NCBI GenBank assembly: GCA_050433985.1
Contig: JBNPWE010000034.1
Location: 1-19,109 of the forward strand
DNA from: JACIYW01 sp014359745
Lineage (GTDB): Bacteria > Pseudomonadota > Alphaproteobacteria > Rhodobacterales > Rhodobacteraceae
Length of the DNA: 19,109 nt
Reading direction: 5' to 3'
Shown here: positions 14,411 through 19,109 of the stretch, piece by piece
Position numbering within the stretch: the first letter of the stretch is position 1
Layout: every line of letters starts with the position of its first letter
Notes under the pieces: model-generated
What the model was told of the DNA's origin: nothing
What the model saw: only the letters and a program-made list of their open reading frames with translations
Database searches by the model: none
Translations under genes and position numbers: made by a program

Positions 14411-14438
14411 GGCTCTGCGCCTGTCCGGGCGCGGAGTC
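14411..14438 (+). promoter_or_regulatory. Stem-loop between dctP and dctQ, candidate RNA-processing or attenuation hairpin
   Basis: Eleven base pairs including two G-U wobbles (14411-14421 with 14428-14438) close a six-base loop, TGTCCG. The sequence after the stem is TTCCTCC, not a strong T-tract. It sits seven bases after the dctP stop codon. A stable stem at this point would protect the dctP message and raise its level above the permease genes, a common need of binding-protein transporters. Confidence 0.5.
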
Positions 14439-14462
14439 TTTCCTCCGCCCAAGAAGGCTGCC

Positions 14463-15050
14463 ATGACTTTGCCCCCTATCATATCGAGGGTCGTATCGAC
14501 ATACCTCGCACTTCTGCGCTTTGTCGCGGGCGTCTCGATGGCCATCATCGTTGCGGTCATGATCGCTCAGGTCTGGTCTCGCTATGTCATGGGCGGGTCG
14601 CTTATCTGGGCAGAGGAACTGTGCCGATACCTGCTGATCTGGCAGACGTTCCTCGTGCTGGGTCTGGCTTATTCAAAAGGGGAATTCGTGGCGCTGGACT
14701 TCCTTCCCTCGGCCCTGTCAGGGCGCGGAAGATGGGTGCTGAAGGCGGTGACCGCGATCCCCATCATAGTTTTTCTTGCGGTCATCACGGTCTATGCCGC
14801 CGACTATGCCTCGCGCTTCGGGAACCAGACCATCCCGGCGCTGGATTTCATCTGGGGCTCTCTCTTCGGGCGTCCGCTCAGGCTATCGATCACCTATGTC
14901 TACATCTCGGTTTCGGTTGGTTGCGGGCTGATGATCCTGCATGTGCTGGCCGATCTTGTAACAAGTTTCGGCCAGCACATGCAGGTTGCGCATCAGGACG
15001 GCCAAGATGACGAAGGCGACGTCATCGGCACCGGGGGGCGGCAGGGCTGA
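14463..15050 (+). CDS. dctQ: TRAP transporter small permease (DctQ family)
   Basis: This 195-aa integral membrane protein has four predicted transmembrane helices (starting near residues 15, 55, 90 and 135). It carries the family hallmark RYVMGGSLIWAEELCRYLLI followed by WQTFLVLGLAYSKGEFVALD. Family members are 160-200 aa. ATG 14463 has GAAGG at 14453-14457; an upstream in-frame ATG at 14379 lies inside dctP and is rejected. The stop codon overlaps the dctM start by one base (TGATG), so the two permease subunits are translationally coupled. Confidence 0.9.
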   Translation: MTLPPIISRVVSTYLALLRFVAGVSMAIIVAVMIAQVWSRYVMGGSLIWAEELCRYLLIWQTFLVLGLAYSKGEFVALDFLPSALSGRGRWVLKAVTAIPIIVFLAVITVYAADYASRFGNQTIPALDFIWGSLFGRPLRLSITYVYISVSVGCGLMILHVLADLVTSFGQHMQVAHQDGQDDEGDVIGTGGRQG

Positions 15051-16321
15051 TGGGGGCGTTCTTTGTCATATTCGCCGGGCTTCTGGCCAGCGGCATTCCG
15101 ATCGCACTGACGCTCGGCATCGCCGGAACGGCTTATCTCTACCTGTCCGGCAACAGCTCCATGGTGCTGATGCTGCCGCAGCGCATGATGGCGGGGATTG
15201 ACCAGTTCGTCCTGCTGACCATTCCGCTGTTCCTGCTGGCCGGGGCGCTGATGAACGTGGGCGGCGTGACCGACCGTATCGTGCATTTCGCCCGCGCCAT
15301 GGTCGGACACCGGCGCGGGGGCATGTCCTCGGTCTCGATCCTTTCGTCAGGCTTCTTTGCCGGCATTTCCGGAAGCGCCACGGCCGAGGCGTCGGCGCTC
15401 GGTTCGATCCTCATACCGACGATGAAAAAACAGGGCATGCCGCCAGCCTATGCCGCTGCGCTGATCGCGGTGTCGTCGGTGATGGGTCCGATCATTCCGC
15501 CGTCGATCACCATGATCATCTATGGCGTCCTTTCGGGCACCTCGATCGGCCAACTGTTCCTAGCCGGGATCGTGCCGGGGGTTGGCATTGCCGGTGGCCT
15601 CTTGATCTATGCCTCATGGAGGGCCAAGCGCGATGGATTCCCCATGACCAAACGCATGGTCGGCCGCGATCGCTGGAATGCGACAGTCCGCACCCTGCCC
15701 GCGCTGCTGTTGCCCGCGATCATCCTCGTCGGTATCAAGGCGGGGATCTTTACCCCGACAGAGGCCGCCGCCGTCGCTGTTGCCTATGCGCTTGTCATCG
15801 GCTTCGCCTATCGTGATCTGACGCTTCAGCGACTGTGGGACGCGCTGATCGCAACCACGCTGGTGTCGGCGTCAATCCTGTTCATAACATCGATGGCGTC
15901 TATCGTGTCCTTCGTGTTTACGCTGGAACAGGTGCCTCAGCACATCGCGGATCTGGTGCTGACGATCACCGAGAACCCTTGGTTGATCCTGCTATTGTTG
16001 AACATCTTCTTGCTGATCCTCGGGATGTTTCTCGAACCGATCTCGATCCTGATCCTCACCATGCCGATCCTCATGAAATTCCAGGCGCTGATCGGGATGG
16101 ACCCGGTGCAGTTCGGCACTGTGGTTGTGCTGAACGTGGTGATCGGCATGGCGACGCCGCCAGTCGGGATCCTGCTATTCATCACGTCGGCGATCTCGGG
16201 CGAACCGGTTACCCGCGTCATCCGGGAAGCCTTGCCTCTGGTTGCGATCTGCATTGGCATCCTGGCCCTGATCGCGCTGGTCCCGGCCCTGTCTCTGCTT
16301 TTGCCAAACACCATGTTCTGA
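15050..16321 (+). CDS. dctM: TRAP transporter large permease (DctM family)
   Basis: This 423-aa protein has about 12 hydrophobic segments and the expected DctM length (about 425). The diagnostic regions are GFFAGISGSATAEASALGSI, MGPIIPPSITMIIYGVLSGT and FTPTEAAAVAVAYAL, plus NVVIGMATPPVGILLF near the C-terminus, which are the two inverted transport-domain repeats. It forms the sodium-driven transport channel with DctQ and the DctP binding protein. The gene is directly followed by the BKACE gene, whose ribosome binding site overlaps the dctM stop codon. Confidence 0.95.
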   Translation: MGAFFVIFAGLLASGIPIALTLGIAGTAYLYLSGNSSMVLMLPQRMMAGIDQFVLLTIPLFLLAGALMNVGGVTDRIVHFARAMVGHRRGGMSSVSILSSGFFAGISGSATAEASALGSILIPTMKKQGMPPAYAAALIAVSSVMGPIIPPSITMIIYGVLSGTSIGQLFLAGIVPGVGIAGGLLIYASWRAKRDGFPMTKRMVGRDRWNATVRTLPALLLPAIILVGIKAGIFTPTEAAAVAVAYALVIGFAYRDLTLQRLWDALIATTLVSASILFITSMASIVSFVFTLEQVPQHIADLVLTITENPWLILLLLNIFLLILGMFLEPISILILTMPILMKFQALIGMDPVQFGTVVVLNVVIGMATPPVGILLFITSAISGEPVTRVIREALPLVAICIGILALIALVPALSLLLPNTMF

Positions 16322-16329
16322 GGATACCC

Positions 16330-17256
16330 ATGCCCCGCAAGATCATCATAACCTGCGCCATCACCGGTTCCATCCATACGCCCTCCATGTCGCCGCACCT
16401 CCCGATCACGGCCGAGGAAATCGCCGAAGCGGCGATTGGCGCGCGGGAGGCCGGGGCCTCAATCGTGCATCTTCACGCGCGGGATCCGAAGACCGGGCAG
16501 CCGGACCAGACGCCCGAGGCCTACGAGCCTTTCTTGAAGGTGATCAAGCAACGCTCGGACGTGGTGGTTAACATCACGACCGGCGGCGCGCCCACAATGT
16601 CCATCGAAGAGCGGCTCCGTCCCGCATCGGTCTTCAAGCCCGAGGTGGCTTCGCTGAACATGGGGTCGATGAACTTCGGCTTCTATCCGATCCTCGACAA
16701 GATGACCGAGTTCAAGCACGACTGGGAACAACCATATATCGAAGGGTCGCGCAACCGGGTTTTCCGCAATACCTTCGCTGATATCGAGGGCATACTGACG
16801 ACCTGTGCCGACAATGGTACGCGGTTCGAGATCGAATGCTACGATATCGGCCACCTCTACACGTTGGAACATTTCGTGCGGCGTGGTATCGTGATGCCGC
16901 CGTTCTTCGTGCAATCGGTTTTTGGAATACTCGGAGGGATCGGGGCGCATCCCGAGGACATCATGCACATGCGGCGGACAGCAGACAGGCTGTTTGGCGA
17001 AGACTACCGTTGGTCTGTGCTCGGTGCGGGACGGCATCAGATGCCCGTGGCGATGCAGTCGGTGCTTTTGGGCGGCAACCTGCGCGTCGGCTTGGAGGAT
17101 TCTCTTTATGCCGGGCGCGGACAACTGGCGCTCAGCAATGCCGAACAGGTGACGATGGCCCGCGAGATGGTCGAGCACATGGGTTTTACTGTAGCGACCC
17201 CGGACGAGGCACGCGAGATTCTGGGCCTCAAGGGCGGCGACAAGGTAGGCTTCTGA
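16330..17256 (+). CDS. BKACE family beta-keto acid cleavage enzyme
   Basis: This 308-aa enzyme belongs to the family founded by 3-keto-5-aminohexanoate cleavage enzyme (Kce, DUF849), which condenses a beta-keto acid with acetyl-CoA to give acetoacetate and a CoA ester. Zinc ligands match: His47 and His49 in SIVHLHARDP and Glu256 in VGLEDSLYAGRGQLALSN. IIITCAITGSIHTPSMSP and VVNITTGGAP are also typical. The protein is longer than Kce (about 275 aa), mainly in the middle (MGSMNFGFYPILDK onward), where BKACE subgroups differ in substrate. GAGGA at 16320-16324 sits five bases before the ATG. No thiolase or CoA-transferase gene is in view. The substrate is a beta-keto acid that I cannot specify. 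Confidence 0.92.
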   Translation: MPRKIIITCAITGSIHTPSMSPHLPITAEEIAEAAIGAREAGASIVHLHARDPKTGQPDQTPEAYEPFLKVIKQRSDVVVNITTGGAPTMSIEERLRPASVFKPEVASLNMGSMNFGFYPILDKMTEFKHDWEQPYIEGSRNRVFRNTFADIEGILTTCADNGTRFEIECYDIGHLYTLEHFVRRGIVMPPFFVQSVFGILGGIGAHPEDIMHMRRTADRLFGEDYRWSVLGAGRHQMPVAMQSVLLGGNLRVGLEDSLYAGRGQLALSNAEQVTMAREMVEHMGFTVATPDEAREILGLKGGDKVGF

Positions 17257-17258
17257 GC

Positions 17259-17987
17259 ATGGCGGACCAGAGAAACATCCTGATCGTGGTCGCTCATCCC
17301 GAACCGAAATCGTTCAATCACGCGATGGCAGGCGCCGCCGCACGGGTGTTGCGGGACGCGGGGCACGCGGTCGTTGTTTCCGATCTGTATCACGAGGGGT
17401 TCCGGCCTGACATCAGCAGACATGACATGTCGAGCGTGTCGGATGCCGGGGTGTTTCACATTCAGGCCGAACAAGCAGAGGCGACACGCCGCAGTGCCTT
17501 TGCCGTGGATATTGCGCGCGAACAGGCGCGGGTGGCGGAGGCCGACAACATCATCCTTCAGTTTCCCCTGTGGTGGGGCGGCCCGCCCGCCATCCTGAAG
17601 GGATGGATCGACAGGGTGCTTGCCTACGGCTTTGCATATGTGGACGGCAAGCGCTTCGACTCCGGCCTGTTCCGGGGACGCCGCGCCATGCTGAGCGTCA
17701 CGACCGGCGGCACGCCTGCGCGGTTTGCCGAGAACGGCGTCTACGGCCCGATCGGCCCGATACTCATGCCCATCCAGAAACTGGCCCTTGAATACATGGG
17801 GTTCGAAGCTGCCAGCCCCTATGTCGCGCATGGCATTCCGCGCAGCGACGCGGCCGTGCGCGAGGCGCATCTGCAGGCGTTCGCAAAGGCCACACTGGCG
17901 CACGCCTCATTGCCCGTAACGCGCACCGACGCTTACCGCACGGCGCTGGACGCCGTGCCGCAGGCTGCCTGGTCCCGTCCGGGTTGA
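17259..17987 (+). CDS. Flavodoxin-like NAD(P)H oxidoreductase (NQO/MdaB type)
   Basis: This 242-aa protein is of the Flavodoxin_2 fold. Seen: ILIVVAHPEPKSFNHAMAGA (phosphate-binding N-terminus of FMN/FAD-dependent quinone reductases), VVSDLYHEGFRPDISRHDM, IILQFPLWWGGPPAILKGWI with IDRVLAYGFAY (isoalloxazine-binding loop), and LSVTTGGTPARF. It reduces quinones or other electron acceptors with NAD(P)H using two-electron transfer. AAGGTAGG at 17242-17249 lies just before the stop of the BKACE gene, which is two bases from this ATG. In this operon it may reduce a quinonoid, nitro or azo intermediate, or relieve redox stress from catabolism. Confidence 0.87.
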   Translation: MADQRNILIVVAHPEPKSFNHAMAGAAARVLRDAGHAVVVSDLYHEGFRPDISRHDMSSVSDAGVFHIQAEQAEATRRSAFAVDIAREQARVAEADNIILQFPLWWGGPPAILKGWIDRVLAYGFAYVDGKRFDSGLFRGRRAMLSVTTGGTPARFAENGVYGPIGPILMPIQKLALEYMGFEAASPYVAHGIPRSDAAVREAHLQAFAKATLAHASLPVTRTDAYRTALDAVPQAAWSRPG

Positions 17988-18017
17988 GGTCAAACCGATC
18001 GCAAGTGGGAGACATCG

Positions 18018-18764
18018 ATGAGCAGCGGGTCGACATTCTCTGGAAAGGTGGCCTTGGTTACAGGGGGATCGCGTGGGATCGGCGCCGCCGTCGCTCGACG
18101 TCTCGCATCGGATGGCGCGACAGTGGTCATCGCCTATCGCAGTGACGCCGTCTCTGCAGACCGGATTGCCGCCGACCTGTCCGCGGCTGGAAGCAAAGTC
18201 CATGCCGTCCGCTCCGATATCAGCGACCCGGAACAGTGCGACAGTCTCGTCTCGACCTGCGTCTCGCTTGCCGGGCGCCTCGACATCCTGGTAAATGCCG
18301 CCGGAGTATCGGATTATCGCCTGCTCGATCAGATCGACACGGCCCACTATGCGGACATGTTCGACACCAATGTCCTTGGAGCCTTCGTTCTGACCCGCGC
18401 AGCCTCCCAGGTCATGGCAAGTCCCGGACGTATCATCCATTTCTCATCACGGCTGGCGGAAACACCGATGCCAGGAACCGCTGTGTACGCCGCGTCCAAA
18501 GCCGCCGTTTCCGCCATGACCCGTGCGCTCAGCCTGGAACTTGGCCCGCGCGGCATCACAATCAACGCGGTCGCTCCCGGCCTGATCAAAACCGATATGA
18601 CCGCAGTGGCGGTACGGGACCGTGGCGAAATCCTGCGCGAGACGACGCCGTTGCGCCGGATCGGCCAACCCGGCGATATCAGCGGCATCGTCGCCTTCCT
18701 TGCCTCGGAGGACGCAGGCTGGATCACCGGGCGGACGATTCGAGCGGACGGTGGCCTGCTCTAG
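18018..18764 (+). CDS. Short-chain dehydrogenase/reductase (FabG-like classical SDR)
   Basis: This 248-aa classical SDR has the cofactor motif TGGSRGIG at 15-22, NAAG at 93-96, and the tetrad Asn118, Ser144, Tyr157 and Lys161 (YAASK). The end of the second strand reads VVIAYRSD with no acidic residue, which favours NADP(H). It ends IRADGGLL, the usual SDR finish. GGGAGA at 18007-18012 gives a good start; the gap after the quinone reductase is 30 bases. It would oxidise a hydroxyl to the keto group needed by BKACE, or the reverse. Its stop codon coincides with the stop of an IS remnant on the other strand (CTAG), so its last residue or two may have been altered. Confidence 0.93.
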   Translation: MSSGSTFSGKVALVTGGSRGIGAAVARRLASDGATVVIAYRSDAVSADRIAADLSAAGSKVHAVRSDISDPEQCDSLVSTCVSLAGRLDILVNAAGVSDYRLLDQIDTAHYADMFDTNVLGAFVLTRAASQVMASPGRIIHFSSRLAETPMPGTAVYAASKAAVSAMTRALSLELGPRGITINAVAPGLIKTDMTAVAVRDRGEILRETTPLRRIGQPGDISGIVAFLASEDAGWITGRTIRADGGLL

Positions 18765-18907
18765 GTGTTCGGTCCCGGCATGTGATGGGTTGGATTGACG
18801 TTGAATAGGTCGGGTCCGGCTGTCCGGGTTTTGCAGATATATTCAAAGGGAGTGATGTCGTTGGTCGTCTGAAGTGGCCGCGCATGGTTGTAAGTCCCGA
18901 TTAAAGC
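18761..18907 (-). pseudogene. IS481/IS3-type transposase, C-terminal remnant
   Basis: Minus-strand frame: ALIGTYNHARPLQTT, then TPFEYICKTRTAGP, then FNVNPTHHMPGPNT and stop at 18761-18763. TPxEYICKxWxxxPxxF and NPxHxMPGLNT are the well-known C-terminal end of a group of integrase-core transposases. Only about 48 codons remain and substitutions at several conserved positions suggest an old copy. The homology ends at about 18907 on the right, where IS630-type sequence begins. Confidence 0.75.
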
Positions 18908-18983
18908 GTCCCGCCCAAAACCTGAATCGCGGGGATTCCCTCGGGTATGGTTTTGTGATTCATCCTGTTTGGGAGGATGGATC
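18908..18983. other. Probable upstream end of an IS630-type element
   Basis: This stretch separates the IS481 remnant from the short IS630-type start codon and carries GGGAGGA (18971-18977) as a ribosome binding site. IS630 elements target TA; a TTAA lies at 18901-18904. Terminal inverted repeats could not be checked because the other end is outside the window. Confidence 0.35.
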
Positions 18984-19109
18984 ATGTCAGCACCTTTGCC
19001 AGACGCGCTTCGGGCGTAAGCCTACGGGGAGGGCCGTCTTTTTGGTTTGAGGCTCGGGGCGTAGATCTGGCGCTATGTCCGACCATAGATACAGACCCGA
19101 AGTAGAGAT
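18984..19109 (+). pseudogene. IS630-family transposase, broken N-terminus, runs off the window
   Basis: The frame starts at ATG 18984 and reads MSAPLPDALRA, which I recognise as the N-terminus of an IS630-like transposase group common in Rhodobacteraceae. The next codon is TAA (19017-19019). Later sequence (EGRLFGLRLGA in the original frame, with a further stop) is only loosely like the family helix-turn-helix. The copy is therefore broken in its first 40 codons. The rest is outside the window. Confidence 0.5.

Noticed and set aside
1..19109. CRISPR arrays, tRNA or rRNA genes
   Set aside because: No regularly spaced direct repeats, no cloverleaf-like sequence and no rRNA signature were seen on either strand.

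Overview
The window is about 62-65% GC by eye. Its gene content (TRAP transporter, BKACE enzyme, SADH-type dehydrogenase, IclR regulator, many decayed insertion sequences) fits an alphaproteobacterium, most likely of the Rhodobacteraceae, on a plasmid or genomic island. That placement is inferred from gene families and composition; no rRNA or core marker gene is present.

Layout. (1) 1-1167 is a graveyard of mobile elements: the 3' end of an IS110-family transposase with an apparent internal deletion, a hairpin-rich downstream tail, an IS256-family fragment with a frameshift, and an IS5-family fragment on the minus strand abutting it. (2) 1168-4730 (minus) is a two-gene, translationally coupled operon. 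It holds a 654-aa protein with a DUF47/PhoU-like C-terminal region and a PPDK-like protein that keeps the ATP-grasp and phosphohistidine domains but lacks the PEP/pyruvate barrel. (3) 4731-5289 holds the minus operon's upstream region, an IS30-family N-terminal fragment and unrecognised sequence. (4) 5290-9144 (plus) is a tightly joined pair: a zinc-dependent secondary alcohol dehydrogenase and a P2-type cation ATPase. (5) 9145-9700 carries fragments of an aldo/keto reductase and of a DUF5131 (Gp37/Gp68) protein. (6) 9786-18764 is an intact catabolic locus. (7) 18761-19109 holds the C-terminal end of an IS481/IS3-type transposase and the start of a broken IS630-type transposase.

The catabolic locus is the most interesting intact system. 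A DUF6282 metal-dependent hydrolase-like gene has its own promoter and a dyad over its predicted start. It converges on an IclR regulator. Divergent from the regulator is a run of eight genes: HpcH/HpaI aldolase, bicupin, the three TRAP transporter genes (dctP, dctQ, dctM), a BKACE beta-keto acid cleavage enzyme, a flavodoxin-like NAD(P)H oxidoreductase and an SDR dehydrogenase. Gaps are mostly overlaps to about 65 bases, so it reads as one operon. The gene set suggests uptake of an organic acid through TRAP, redox conversion by SDR and flavoenzyme, hydrolysis by the DUF6282 protein, and carbon-carbon cleavage by the aldolase and BKACE. The substrate cannot be named from sequence.

The stress or energy region (2-4) may also be functionally linked: the PPDK-like/DUF47-like pair looks like a split phosphotransferase with no PEP site. 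I saw no tRNA, rRNA, CRISPR array or replication origin.
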